From contig CAJGBV010000011.1 of the NCBI GenBank assembly GCA_904501755.1, positions 3,616 to 67,615 of the forward strand: a DNA stretch of 64,000 bases, written 5' to 3'. The notes under the pieces were generated by a model, which saw nothing but the letters and a program-made list of their open reading frames with translations, was not told the origin of the DNA and ran no database searches. Of the stretch, positions 9,368-18,353 are shown in pieces; within the stretch, counting starts at the first letter, position 1; every line of letters begins with the position of its first letter. Source of the DNA: Clostridiaceae bacterium (GTDB taxonomy: Bacteria; Bacillota; Clostridia; Oscillospirales; Acutalibacteraceae). The position numbers were made by a program, and so were the translations under genes.

Positions 9368-10321
9368 ATGAAACGTATTTTAGCAATTGTTTTAGCTCTG
9401 GCTATGGTATTTGTTCTTGCCGCTTGCGGTGAAAGCACTACTATGACTATGGGTACCGGCGGTACTGCAGGTACATATTACGGCTACGGCGGAATTTTAG
9501 GTAATCAGATTAAAACCTCTTCCGGTATCACCGTAAACGTTGTTTCCACCGACGGAAGTAAGGCTAACATTCTCGGAATCGAAGCCGGCAACTATCAGCT
9601 TGGCACTGTTCAGTCCGATGTTATGGCTTATGCTTATGAAGGCTCCCGTTCTTTCGAGAAAGAGGGCAAGATTGATTCCTTCCGTGTTATCGGCGGTCTT
9701 TATGCAGAGGCTGTTCAGCTTATCACAATGGACCCTGCTATCAAGTCTGTAGCTGACCTTGCAGGTAAGAAGGTTTCTATCGGCGCTGCAGGTAGCGGTG
9801 TTTACTTTAATGCTATCGACATTCTCGGTGCCGCAGATCTTAAAGAATCTGACATTCAGCCTCAGTATCAGTCCTTTGCTGATTCTGCAGACGCTCTTAA
9901 AGACGGCAAGATTGATGCCGCATTTATCGTAGCAGGTGCTCCCACACCCGCTATTCAGGAGCTTTGCACCACTGCAAAGGCTTATCTCGTTCCTATTGAC
10001 GGTGCAGTAGCTGAAACTCTTATGAAGAATTCCCCTTACTACACCACCTATAAGATTCCTGCAGGAACTTATGATGGACAGGCAGAAGATGTTACCACTG
10101 TTACCGTTAAGGCAACCCTTATCGTAAGCACCTCTGCAAGTGAGGACGACGTATATAACATCACAAAGTCTATTTTTGATAACATCGATACCATTACTTC
10201 TGCACACGCTAAGGGTGCTGAGCTTTCTATCGAAAACGCTACAAGCGGTATGACCGCTCCTTTCCATGCAGGTGCAGCTAAGTACTATGCTGAAAAGGGT
10301 TTCACTGTAGAAACAAAATAA
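9368..10321 (+). CDS. TAXI-family TRAP transporter substrate-binding lipoprotein
   Basis: A 317-residue protein with a lipoprotein signal peptide (MKRILAIVLALAMVFVLAAC; Cys20 would be lipidated) followed by the TAXI hallmark GTGGTAGTYYGYGGILG. ADLAGKKVSIGAAGSGVYFNA is also typical of the family. It should capture a small organic acid outside the membrane and hand it to the fused permease encoded next. TAXI proteins are known for dicarboxylates, glutamate and similar compounds; the ligand here cannot be inferred. It has its own strong promoter and RBS. A hairpin just downstream may keep its mRNA more abundant than that of the permease, as expected for a binding protein needed in excess. Confidence 0.93.
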   Translation: MKRILAIVLALAMVFVLAACGESTTMTMGTGGTAGTYYGYGGILGNQIKTSSGITVNVVSTDGSKANILGIEAGNYQLGTVQSDVMAYAYEGSRSFEKEGKIDSFRVIGGLYAEAVQLITMDPAIKSVADLAGKKVSIGAAGSGVYFNAIDILGAADLKESDIQPQYQSFADSADALKDGKIDAAFIVAGAPTPAIQELCTTAKAYLVPIDGAVAETLMKNSPYYTTYKIPAGTYDGQAEDVTTVTVKATLIVSTSASEDDVYNITKSIFDNIDTITSAHAKGAELSIENATSGMTAPFHAGAAKYYAEKGFTVETK

Positions 10322-10347
10322 GTTTCTCAGATTATTAGTTCCCGATT

Positions 10348-10372
10348 GGCTGCAGTCAAACTTTCTGCAGCC
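10348..10372 (+). terminator. Intercistronic hairpin (partial attenuator)
   Basis: An 8-bp stem GGCTGCAG / CTGCAGCC with a 9-nt loop lies between binding protein and permease genes. No solid T-tract follows (ATTCTTATTG), so it is more likely a weak attenuator or a 3'-end stabiliser than a full stop. Confidence 0.55.
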
Positions 10373-10403
10373 ATTCTTATTGTTTATTTCAAAGGATGAT
10401 TAT

Positions 10404-12353
10404 ATGGCACTTTTTAAGAAAAAAGCTGCACCCGAGGTAAATGAGCCAATGGATCTTGACTCGGTAATGAAAAAATTTGACAGAGAATCCAACACACGTA
10501 TATGGGAGGGTGTTCCCAAAATCATTGTCAACTGTATACTTGCTACTTTCTCTGTTTTCTGCATATATGTTACTCTTTTTGCAACATGGCTTGATGAAAT
10601 AAGACTGACCTCTTTTATGGCTTTCATTATGTTTATCGGCTTTCTTGTTTTCCCTGCAAAAAAAGGTAAACAAAAAACCAATTATATGCCGTGGTACGAT
10701 ATTTTGTTAATGACTGCAGGTACCGGTTCTTTCCTTTACTATACAGTAAATGCTACCGAAATCGTATCTCGCTTTAAAATTTCCTCAATCGAGGTAGTTA
10801 TCGGTATTGTAGGTATACTCTGTCTTGCCGAGCTTTGCAGAAGAAGTGTGGGACTTCCCATTCTTTGCGTCGCAGGCGCTCTGCTTGTTTACGCGCTTAT
10901 CTGGGGTTCAACAAACCCTGATATTTTTGCCCGCATCACCGAAAATGTCCGTGTTCTTTTCTACTCAAAGGAAGGTATCCTTTCCACACCTATTAATGTT
11001 TGCTCGAAATACATAGTTATGTTTATTATTTTCGGTGCATTTCTTGAAAGGACAGGCATTGCAGACTTCTTTATTCAGATAGCAAATGCTCTCGTTGGCC
11101 GTTTTTCAGGCGGACCCGCAAAGGTGGCTGTTGTTGCTTCTGCTCTTGAAGGTATGGTATCAGGCTCCTCTGTTGCTAATACTGTAGGTAGCGGTGCTGT
11201 TACAATTCCTCTTATGAAAAAGACAGGCTACAAGCCCGAATTTGCCGCCGCTGCTGAAGCTTCGGCTTCCACAGGTGGTCAGATAATGCCTCCCATTATG
11301 GGTGCTGCCGCTTTCCTTATGGCTGAAACCGTTGGCGTTCCATATTCAAACATAGTTGTTAAGGCTATACTACCTGCTGTACTTTACTTTGCAGGTGTAT
11401 TCATTACAGTTCACCTTGAAGCTAAAAAAGAAGGACTTCGCGGTCTTACAAAGGAAGAGCTTCCAAGACTCAAACCATTACTCAAGAAGACCTATTTACT
11501 CCTTCCCCTTATTCTCCTCGTTTACCTTGTAGGTACAAGCAAACGTTCTATTGCTTATGCTGCCGCTATTGCTATTGTTGTAGCAATTGTTGTAAGTCTT
11601 TTCAATAAAGAGCATCGCATTACACCTAAGCGTATTTTAGAGGCACTTGCGGCAGGCGGTCAGGGTATGATTACCGTTGCCTCCGCTTGCGGTGTTGCAG
11701 GTATTGTTGCGGGTATTATCGGTGTTACAGGCCTTGCTTATATGTTATTTAACGGAATTGTTGCACTTGCCGGAAATCAGGTTATTGTTGCCCTGTTCCT
11801 GACTATGCTTTGCTGTATCATACTTGGTATGGGTGTTCCAACCACCGCAAACTATTGTATTATGGCTGCTACCTGTGCTCCCATTCTTGTTCAGATGGGT
11901 GTACCTATGATAGCCGCACACTTCTTTGTATTCTACTTTGGTATTGTTGCTGACCTTACTCCCCCTGTTGCTCTTGCCGCCTATGCAGGTGCCGCAATTG
12001 CTCAGGCAAACCCGATGAAGACAGCTCTCACCTCTACCAAACTTGCTATAGGTGCTTTTATCGTTCCTTACGTATTTGCACTTAACCCTGCTATGCTGTT
12101 CATCGACACTTCTATTGGAGAAGTCATCCTTATCTGCATAACCTCTCTTATTGGTATTTTCGGTGTTTCGACTTCACTTGAAGGCTATTTTATGCACCGT
12201 ATGACGTGGTATGAGCGAATTATAAGCGCTGTTGGCGGACTGCTTCTCATTTATCCGGGACTGCTGACCGACGTTATCGGTCTTGCTCTTGTGGGAACGG
12301 TTCTTGTAATTGAGCTTTTAACCAAGAAAAAATACAGAACTTTGGCTCAGTAA
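10404..12353 (+). CDS. TRAP transporter permease, 4TM/12TM fusion
   Basis: A 649-residue membrane protein joining the small (DctQ-like, ~residues 30-150) and large (DctM-like, ~150-640) TRAP permease subunits, as is usual for TAXI systems. Signature stretches are GSSVANTVGSGAVTIPLMKKTGY, here followed by ASTGGQIMPPIMGAAAFLMAE, and GMGVPTTANYCIMAA plus DLTPPVALAAYAGA. It uses the sodium gradient to import the ligand of the lipoprotein encoded upstream. The start is the ATG at 10404 (AAGGA 8 nt upstream) rather than a TTG at 10380. There is no other TRAP gene nearby. The operon ends with a clear terminator at 12372. Confidence 0.93.
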   Translation: MALFKKKAAPEVNEPMDLDSVMKKFDRESNTRIWEGVPKIIVNCILATFSVFCIYVTLFATWLDEIRLTSFMAFIMFIGFLVFPAKKGKQKTNYMPWYDILLMTAGTGSFLYYTVNATEIVSRFKISSIEVVIGIVGILCLAELCRRSVGLPILCVAGALLVYALIWGSTNPDIFARITENVRVLFYSKEGILSTPINVCSKYIVMFIIFGAFLERTGIADFFIQIANALVGRFSGGPAKVAVVASALEGMVSGSSVANTVGSGAVTIPLMKKTGYKPEFAAAAEASASTGGQIMPPIMGAAAFLMAETVGVPYSNIVVKAILPAVLYFAGVFITVHLEAKKEGLRGLTKEELPRLKPLLKKTYLLLPLILLVYLVGTSKRSIAYAAAIAIVVAIVVSLFNKEHRITPKRILEALAAGGQGMITVASACGVAGIVAGIIGVTGLAYMLFNGIVALAGNQVIVALFLTMLCCIILGMGVPTTANYCIMAATCAPILVQMGVPMIAAHFFVFYFGIVADLTPPVALAAYAGAAIAQANPMKTALTSTKLAIGAFIVPYVFALNPAMLFIDTSIGEVILICITSLIGIFGVSTSLEGYFMHRMTWYERIISAVGGLLLIYPGLLTDVIGLALVGTVLVIELLTKKKYRTLAQ

Positions 12354-12371
12354 ATAAGATTTATAACATTT

Positions 12372-12405
12372 AACAGGAGAACAAAAAGTTCTCCTGTTTC
12401 TTTTT
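12372..12405 (+). terminator. Terminator of the TRAP operon
   Basis: An 11-bp perfect stem AACAGGAGAAC / GTTCTCCTGTT with an A5 loop, followed by a T-rich tail. Confidence 0.9.
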
Positions 12406-12486
12406 GAATTTTGTCATTTTTTACAGTAGCAAATTTTTGCTTTGTATGATATAATCACGCTTGTATAATAAAAAGGAGGTATAGTT

Positions 12487-13629
12487 ATGGCAACAAAGGT
12501 TCTATGGTATCATCACACCTTTATAAACCGCATATATGCTTTTATAAAAAAGAACATTGTTATGTTTATAGCACTTATTGCCGCCCTTGCCACCGCTATT
12601 GCCGTACCTCCCGATGAACAGTATGCGGATTATTTTGATTTTAAAACCCTTACCTGTCTGTTTTGTGTACTTGCGGTTGTCTGTGCGCTTAAGAATATTC
12701 GCTTTTTCTACACACTTGCCCAAAAAATAATAGTATGCTTTTGCAACACCCGTTCAAGTATTATTGCTTTGGTTTATATAACCTTCATCGGCTCTATGCT
12801 TATTGCAAACGATATGGCACTTATAACCTTTTTACCTCTTGGTTATTTTGTTCTTACCACTGCAAAAAAAGAAAAGTATATGGCTTTCACCTTTATTATG
12901 CAGAACATTGCCGCTAATTTAGGCGGTATGCTCACCCCTTTCGGAAACCCTCAAAACCTTTATCTTTACACAAAATTTGGTATTCCCACAGGAGAGTTTA
13001 TGCAGATAATGCTTCTTCCCTTTCTGTTGTCGGTTACCATTATAACTCTCTGTTGTGTGATTTTTGTAAAGCCCGAAAGAATTATAGTTTCTCACAAAGA
13101 AATCAAGCTCCCCATTAAAAAAACCATTTTATATCTGCTTTTATTCGCTTTTTCAATTATTATTGTCTTTCGTTTTATTCCCTACTGGACAGGACTTATA
13201 GTTATTCCGCTTTGTTTACTATTCGCCGATAAATCGGCTCTTAAAAAGGTTGACTATCCCCTGCTCTTAACCTTTGTTTTCTTCTTTATTTTTTCGGGAA
13301 ATATGGCAAGAATTGGTTTTGTTCGAAATAGTCTTTCCTTCCTTTTAAACAAAAGCACTCTGCTTTTCAGTGCACTTTCCTGTCAGTGCATTAGCAATGT
13401 GCCGTCTGCAATTCTTTTATCCCAGTTCACTGATAATTACAGTGATTTACTTATAGGTGTAAATATCGGCGGTACAGGTACCCTTATTGCCTCTCTTGCC
13501 AGTCTTATAACCTACCGCGAATATACAAAGCATCAGCCCGAAAAAACAGGATATTATTTAAAGCTTTTTTCTATTTTTAATTTTGACTTTCTTTTCATAC
13601 TCCTTACCGTTATGTTTATTGTGAGGTAG
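12487..13629 (+). CDS. SLC13/ArsB-like anion permease
   Basis: A 380-residue integral membrane protein with about ten helices. IANDMALITFLPLGYFVL and NIAANLGGMLTPFGNPQNLYLY are the two signature regions of the ion transporter superfamily that includes SLC13 dicarboxylate carriers, ArsB and NhaD. The paired hairpin motif SNVPSAILLSQFT occurs in the second half. It is shorter than typical dicarboxylate carriers (~450-500), which is common for the ArsB-like branch of clostridia. AAGGAGG stands just before the ATG at 12487. The phosphopantetheinyl transferase gene follows after 4 bp, so they are co-transcribed, although no functional tie is apparent. Substrate unknown. Confidence 0.75.
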   Translation: MATKVLWYHHTFINRIYAFIKKNIVMFIALIAALATAIAVPPDEQYADYFDFKTLTCLFCVLAVVCALKNIRFFYTLAQKIIVCFCNTRSSIIALVYITFIGSMLIANDMALITFLPLGYFVLTTAKKEKYMAFTFIMQNIAANLGGMLTPFGNPQNLYLYTKFGIPTGEFMQIMLLPFLLSVTIITLCCVIFVKPERIIVSHKEIKLPIKKTILYLLLFAFSIIIVFRFIPYWTGLIVIPLCLLFADKSALKKVDYPLLLTFVFFFIFSGNMARIGFVRNSLSFLLNKSTLLFSALSCQCISNVPSAILLSQFTDNYSDLLIGVNIGGTGTLIASLASLITYREYTKHQPEKTGYYLKLFSIFNFDFLFILLTVMFIVR

Positions 13630-13633
13630 CTTT

Positions 13634-14188
13634 ATGAAGTGGATAACAAAAAAAATCAGTGATTTTACCCCCGAACAGTACAATAAATGTGTTTCTCTTA
13701 TGACACAGGACCGAAAGGCGTATCTTGATACCGTAAACAGTAAAGAGAGAAAGCTTTCCTCTGTTTGCGCTGAGTGGTGCATAAAAGAGCTGGTAAGTGA
13801 TTTTGCCGATGTGAAAATTGAGGACATAACGATTCTCAGAAATGAAAAAGGCAAACCCTATTTAAAGGATTTGCCCTTCCATATAAGTATCAGTCATTCA
13901 GAAAACCTTGTTGCAGCAGTGGTGAGCCATACTCCAATAGGGATCGATACCGAAAGAATAAAGGACAGAGATTTAAAACTCTGCCGTAAGGCTTGTACCG
14001 AAAAAGAAGAGGAAATTATAAAAAACAGCACTAATGCACTTAAAGAATTTTATAAAATCTGGACAACAAAGGAAGCCTATTTCAAAATGCTCGGAACAGG
14101 CATAACGGACCTTAAAAGTGTTTCCTACTTCGATATTAACGGTCAGCATTTCTATGAAGACGACTATATAATAACAATTACAAAATAA
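13634..14188 (+). CDS. 4'-phosphopantetheinyl transferase, Sfp-type
   Basis: A 184-residue enzyme that moves phosphopantetheine from CoA to a carrier protein serine. The core motif GIDTE (residues ~103-107; usually GIDxE) carries the Mg-binding Asp and Glu. WTTKEAYFKMLGTG (from ~143) is the second signature with the catalytic Glu/Lys. KGKPYL.. before the core and ISISHSEN (the SxSHS motif) are also present. Sfp-type enzymes usually serve secondary metabolism or act as the general ACP activator; no NRPS/PKS gene is in the window. It starts 4 bp after the permease stop and ends at a perfect palindromic terminator shared with the convergent symporter. Confidence 0.88.
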   Translation: MKWITKKISDFTPEQYNKCVSLMTQDRKAYLDTVNSKERKLSSVCAEWCIKELVSDFADVKIEDITILRNEKGKPYLKDLPFHISISHSENLVAAVVSHTPIGIDTERIKDRDLKLCRKACTEKEEEIIKNSTNALKEFYKIWTTKEAYFKMLGTGITDLKSVSYFDINGQHFYEDDYIITITK

Positions 14189-14189
14189 A

Positions 14190-14216
14190 AGCCGAGGATA
14201 TCCTCGGCTATTTATT
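14190..14216. terminator. Bidirectional terminator (PPTase / symporter)
   Basis: A 20-bp perfect palindrome centred on GGATATCC with A's on the left and T-rich sequence on the right. It lies between convergent stop codons at 14188 and 14217. Confidence 0.8.
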
Positions 14217-15794
14217 TTATCCTAATGAAGCTTTTTTATTTGTAACAACCTTTTCATCATAACAACTGAATTTTTCATTTATATTTTCAGGAAGTGTCTT
14301 CTGTGTAAACAGGCTGACAACAGGAACAAGAATAAGTCCGCCTACCATAGCAAATACACCTGAGTAGAGAGAATTTGTAAACACAAAGCTAAGTACAGTA
14401 CTGTTTGCTACGCTTAACCATCCAACGCTGATACAAAGTTGTACAAGCTCAAGACCTACGCCGAAAATAAAGCTTGCAACAACTCCTGCCTTAGTGGTCT
14501 TTTTCCAGTAAAGACCATACATAAATGGAGCAAGGAAGGCACCTGCCAAAGCACCCCAGGAAACACCCATCATCTGTGCGATAAACATATTGTCTGCCCA
14601 GATAGAGTCTTTAAGAATTGCAATAACGGCAGAAATAACAATGAAGAATACGATAAAGAGTCGCATTATAAATACACTCTTCTTTTCGCTCAACTCTTTT
14701 TTAGCGGCAGGCTTTACTACATCAAGGGTAATAGTAGAAGCCGAGGTCAGCACAAGAGAGGAAAGCGTAGACATAGAAGCAGAAAGCACAAGTACAATAA
14801 CCAGAGCAACAATTACGGGCTGAAGGTCGCTAAGCATGGTAGGAACAACCTTGTCGAAAAGCACCTTACCGCCAGCGGCAAATCCGCTTTCAATCATTTT
14901 ATCTTCATAAAGTCTTCCGAAACCGCCGAGGAAGTAACAACCTCCCGCAACGATAATAGCAAATACGGTAGAAATAATAGTGCCTTTTTTAATGGAACCT
15001 TCATCCTTAATGGAATAGAATTTACCAACCATCTGAGGAAGTCCCCAAGTACCAAGAGAGGTAAGGAGAACTACAAACAATAAAAATTCGGGCTTAGGAC
15101 CTAACAGTGAAATGTGCTGAGCTCCTGCTTTCACGCCAAGAGCATCCACCGCTACATTAAATCCGCCGTTTTTCATAAGCACAGAGGTGATAACTGCAAC
15201 AATTCCCGCAAGCATTATAATACCCTGAATAAAGTCATTAATAGCAGTTGCCATATATCCGCCAAAAATAACATAAACACCTGTAAGCACAGACATAACT
15301 ACAACGATTACCCAGTAATCAATAGCAAATACATTATTAAAGAGGGATGAAAGACCGTTATAGAGAGAAGCGGTGTAAGGAATAAGGAATATAAATACAA
15401 TAAATGAAGCTATAACCTTAAGCGTTTTACTGTCATATCTCTTTTCAAAAAAGTCAGGCATTGTTTTGCTGCCGAGATGCTGTGTCATAACCCTTGTTCT
15501 TCTACCCAATATAGACCAGGCAAGAAGTGAACCGATAAAGGCATTCCCAAGACCAATCCAGGTCGAAGCAAGACCGAAGTTCCAACCAAACTGACCTGCA
15601 TAGCCAACAAAAATTACAGCCGAAAAATAAGATGTTCCGAAAGCAAAGGCGGTAAGCCAAGGACCTACGCTTCTGCCACCAAGAACGAAGCCTTCAACAT
15701 TTGTGGAATGTTTTCTGCAATAAAGTCCTACGCCTATCATAAGACCGAAAAAGCATAGAAGCATAGGTATTGTTATCATCATTGTAGTTGTCAT
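14217..15794 (-). CDS. Sodium:solute symporter (SSS family)
   Basis: A 525-residue protein with about 13 hydrophobic segments. Family marks include GRSVGPWLTAFAFGTSYFSAV near the N-terminus, YVIFGGYMATAINDFIQGIIM (the classical SSS signature region) and ALVIVLVLSASMSTLSSLVLTSAS. It would import an organic solute with Na+. Because its promoter carries the same operator as the CoA ligase-iorAB operon (see 15849 and 19197), the substrate may be a carboxylic or arylacetic acid activated by that ligase (inference). The start is placed at the ATG at 15794, with AGAGAGG 9 nt upstream; the TTG at 15803 touches that ribosome site. The leader also carries a dyad (GGTTTAAAGCGATAAACC) that could be a second operator. 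Confidence 0.85.
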   Translation of the reverse strand: MTTTMMITIPMLLCFFGLMIGVGLYCRKHSTNVEGFVLGGRSVGPWLTAFAFGTSYFSAVIFVGYAGQFGWNFGLASTWIGLGNAFIGSLLAWSILGRRTRVMTQHLGSKTMPDFFEKRYDSKTLKVIASFIVFIFLIPYTASLYNGLSSLFNNVFAIDYWVIVVVMSVLTGVYVIFGGYMATAINDFIQGIIMLAGIVAVITSVLMKNGGFNVAVDALGVKAGAQHISLLGPKPEFLLFVVLLTSLGTWGLPQMVGKFYSIKDEGSIKKGTIISTVFAIIVAGGCYFLGGFGRLYEDKMIESGFAAGGKVLFDKVVPTMLSDLQPVIVALVIVLVLSASMSTLSSLVLTSASTITLDVVKPAAKKELSEKKSVFIMRLFIVFFIVISAVIAILKDSIWADNMFIAQMMGVSWGALAGAFLAPFMYGLYWKKTTKAGVVASFIFGVGLELVQLCISVGWLSVANSTVLSFVFTNSLYSGVFAMVGGLILVPVVSLFTQKTLPENINEKFSCYDEKVVTNKKASLG

Positions 15795-15848
15795 AAAAAC
15801 CAACCTCTCTGTAGTTTAGTGGTTTAAAGCGATAAACCGTATGTGTAT

Positions 15849-15877
15849 ACTTTAGCACTTTAAAGCGTGTTTGTCAA
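15849..15877 (-). promoter_or_regulatory. Promoter with CTTTAAAG operator (copy C, drives the symporter)
   Basis: On the minus strand: TTGACA (15877-15872), 4 nt, CGCTTTAAAGTG (15867-15856), then TAAAGT at the 17-nt -10 position (15854-15849). The operator half-palindrome sits in the spacer, as for a repressor. Spacing and sequence are the same as in the promoter at 19197. Confidence 0.65.
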
Positions 15878-15951
15878 CCTTTTTTTTAAATTTTCATTTT
15901 TTGTAAATTCAGAGCAATAAGACGGCTTTTTTGATTAAAAATGCTATTTGA

Positions 15952-15991
15952 TATTGATATTTTCACTTTAAAGTATCAAGGTCTTATTATC
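15952..15991 (+). promoter_or_regulatory. Orphan, decayed copy of the same promoter/operator (copy A)
   Basis: TTGATA (15954-15959), 4 nt, CACTTTAAAGTA (15964-15975). It matches the promoter at 19195-19234 at 34 of 40 positions in the same orientation, but the -10 position reads CAAGGT. It faces right into the terminator of the leftward glycyl radical enzyme gene, so it drives no gene. It looks like a relic or a duplication end. Confidence 0.55.
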
Positions 15992-15993
15992 AT

Positions 15994-16026
15994 AAAAATC
16001 CGAGGCGAGAGCGCCTCGGATTTTTA
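15994..16026 (-). terminator. Terminator of the glycyl radical enzyme gene
   Basis: A strong GC stem (CCGAGGCG / CGCCTCGG) flanked by AAAAAT and ATTTTT, 28 bp after the stop codon at 16054. The symmetric flanks let it work in both directions. Confidence 0.88.
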
Positions 16027-16053
16027 GAACTATTTAAACAACCTTTTATATCA

Positions 16054-18180
16054 TTATATACTATGCTCATTGCGGTCAATAAGCTCTTGTTGCATCTCTT
16101 TTGTAAGAGTAACAAAGTTTGCGCTAAAGCCTCCAACCCTTACTATAAGGTCGCGGTACTGTTCAGGATTTTCCATCGCATCACACATGGTTTTACTCGA
16201 AACCGCATTTATTTGTAGCTGAAAACCTCCGCGCTGAAAAAATGTTCTGACAATAGCAAGCATTTTTTCTAAGCCCTCATTTTGAATATCCTGGGAAGCA
16301 AACTTAATATTAACTGCCACACCTCCAAGAAAAGGCTTATGATCCCATGAGGTTGATGAATTAAGAACGGCGGTAATTCCGGAAACCTCTCTGCCTTGTG
16401 CCGGACCGGAACCGGAAGATAATGGATAGTTTGCAAGTCTTCCATCAGGAGTTGCTCCTGTTTCCTTTCCATGACGTGCATGTTCGAGATAGGAAAATGT
16501 ACCCGGTTGCAACAAATCTCCTCTATAGGTTTTAAGTCCTTTACAAGCCTTTTGTATTGCATCTGTCACCTTTGAAACCATAGCATCTGCAATTCTATCA
16601 TCATTGCCGTAATGAGCGATTTCATTAATTATCATCTTTCTCAATTCCTCATTGTTTGCAAAGTTTTGTGAAACGATTTCGCGCATTTGCGGCAAAGTAT
16701 ATTTTCCGGTTTTAAATACAAGCTCATTTAAAACCGTGAATGAATCGGCTACATTTGCAAGACCTAAAAAGTCCGGCTGAATGTGGTTATAACAAGCACC
16801 ACCCTCGTCAATCGACTTTCCTCTTTTAAGACAATCATCCACAAGACAGCTAAGTCGCATAATTTCCATGCCATTTCTGCTGCGTTCCATAAGAAATCTG
16901 TTTTGTGTTCTTAGCCCTTGCACTACCTCTCTGCGAAGTATTTTTTCAAACTCTGCAAATAACTCTTCAAAGCTATCACAATCTCTGTTCATAGCTTCCA
17001 AAAGCATTTTCGGCATGTTGTGATATGGCGAAACAACCAAGATTCCTGATTTTGCAATAGGTGTAATCTCCACACATCCTGTTGTTGCCCAGTTATGAGC
17101 CACATTTTCCGGATAGCCGAAACCACGCATTGCCTCTGTGATAGCATCATCATTAAGAAGTGATGGTAATGTTAGTCCCTGAGCATTAAGTTTTATCGCA
17201 TATTTGATAAGTTCATCATCTGTTTCCTTACAAATTGCAAACTCTACCTTGTGCATTGTTTTGATGTGTTCAAGACTTGTTAGAAACATCTCGGTTAACT
17301 CATTTTCAACAAGATTTCCCTCAGGATCCCTGCCTCCCACCATAACATTAATTGCCGTATCAGGATGCATATATCCAACAGCAATTAGTCTAAAACAATC
17401 TATCCATTCCTGAGCTTCTTCCCGCGTTAAACGCCCTTCTTCAATATCTCTTAAATAAAAAGGAAGCAAGTATTGATCAACTCTTCCAAAATGAAGCCCT
17501 GTCCAAAGTGAAAAATGATAAAAATGAATACTTTGCAAAGCCTCTTTAAAAGTTTTTGCGGGATACTTCGGTACACGCTCCAATATTTTTGAAATTTCCA
17601 AGAGTTCTGCTTTTCTTTTCTCATCCACTTGTTTTTCGGCAAGTTCCAACGCATATTTAGAATATTTTTCTTGAAGTCTAATAAACGCTTTTAATTCAAC
17701 CTCGCATGCCTCGTAAAATTCATCCTTTGAAAGATCGGTTTCGGGACAAGTATCAATATCAAGTTTTTGACGATACTCTTTAATTTCCTCAAGAATACCA
17801 ACTACACCTATACGAAGCAGCTTTGGATAATCAGGCACCATATGTCCCCCAAGGCCTCTTTCTCGAGGTGCCGCATTCATTTGAGCACTTAATAAGTCAA
17901 ACTCCTCCTGTTCTTCAGCCGAAAGAGGTGAAAAATCACACTTTCCCACTATCAATTCATCATCTTCAATAACAGGAGTCATCTTTTCAAGCACAGCTGC
18001 CTCAGCGTAAGCCTTGCGCAATCTTGTTGTGTAAGCATTACTGTTTATATACTCCCGCATATAGTTAAGCTGCTGTCTACGTATCTTATAGTAGTATAGG
18101 TTTTCTTTAAAAACAGGTCCGTTGTAATACATATTTTTAAGTTTTGAAATTCGTGGTGACGCGGCAATTATCGGCTTCAT
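16054..18180 (-). CDS. Glycyl radical enzyme (pyruvate formate-lyase/glycerol dehydratase family)
   Basis: A 708-residue enzyme. The thiyl-radical Cys is residue 369 in WATTGCVEITP. The glycyl radical loop RVGGFSANFV lies at the C-terminus (radical Gly about residue 684), followed by the usual TKEMQQELIDRNEH. Length and the GCVE motif fit the diol dehydratase/arylacetate decarboxylase/choline lyase part of the superfamily rather than true PFL, but the substrate cannot be read safely. GREs are inert until a radical-SAM activase abstracts a hydrogen from the Gly; no activase gene is in this window. AGGAGGA precedes the ATG at 18180. The divergent AraC gene is the likely regulator. The gene lies between two copies of the promoter that serves the flanking symporter and ligase operons, which suggests insertion. 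Confidence 0.88.
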   Translation of the reverse strand: MKPIIAASPRISKLKNMYYNGPVFKENLYYYKIRRQQLNYMREYINSNAYTTRLRKAYAEAAVLEKMTPVIEDDELIVGKCDFSPLSAEEQEEFDLLSAQMNAAPRERGLGGHMVPDYPKLLRIGVVGILEEIKEYRQKLDIDTCPETDLSKDEFYEACEVELKAFIRLQEKYSKYALELAEKQVDEKRKAELLEISKILERVPKYPAKTFKEALQSIHFYHFSLWTGLHFGRVDQYLLPFYLRDIEEGRLTREEAQEWIDCFRLIAVGYMHPDTAINVMVGGRDPEGNLVENELTEMFLTSLEHIKTMHKVEFAICKETDDELIKYAIKLNAQGLTLPSLLNDDAITEAMRGFGYPENVAHNWATTGCVEITPIAKSGILVVSPYHNMPKMLLEAMNRDCDSFEELFAEFEKILRREVVQGLRTQNRFLMERSRNGMEIMRLSCLVDDCLKRGKSIDEGGACYNHIQPDFLGLANVADSFTVLNELVFKTGKYTLPQMREIVSQNFANNEELRKMIINEIAHYGNDDRIADAMVSKVTDAIQKACKGLKTYRGDLLQPGTFSYLEHARHGKETGATPDGRLANYPLSSGSGPAQGREVSGITAVLNSSTSWDHKPFLGGVAVNIKFASQDIQNEGLEKMLAIVRTFFQRGGFQLQINAVSSKTMCDAMENPEQYRDLIVRVGGFSANFVTLTKEMQQELIDRNEHSI

Positions 18181-18296
18181 AGTGTCCTCCTAAAATATAT
18201 CATTTTAATCATTCTATGATTTATCTGTGAAAAAGTAAATGTAATCCATTTGATTTTGTGTTTTATAGCACATTTTTTTAATATAACAACCATTCA

Positions 18297-18325
18297 TTGA
18301 CAATAAGTTCAAGTCATGTTACAAT
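18297..18325 (+). promoter_or_regulatory. Consensus promoter of the AraC gene
   Basis: TTGACA (18297-18302), 17-nt spacer, TACAAT (18320-18325). Its -35 overlaps a TTG that a simple ORF call would take as start, so translation must begin downstream (ATG at 18354). Confidence 0.85.
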
Positions 18326-18353
18326 GATAAAAAATACAGTAAGTGAGATAAAA

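Noticed and set aside
9497..10267. 256-codon leftward frame opposite the TAXI lipoprotein
   Set aside because: Antisense shadow; Cys/Asn/Ser-rich with no family features, while the sense protein is certain.
14439..15083. 214-codon rightward frame opposite the sodium symporter
   Set aside because: Antisense to membrane helices, gives His/Asn/Lys-rich nonsense.
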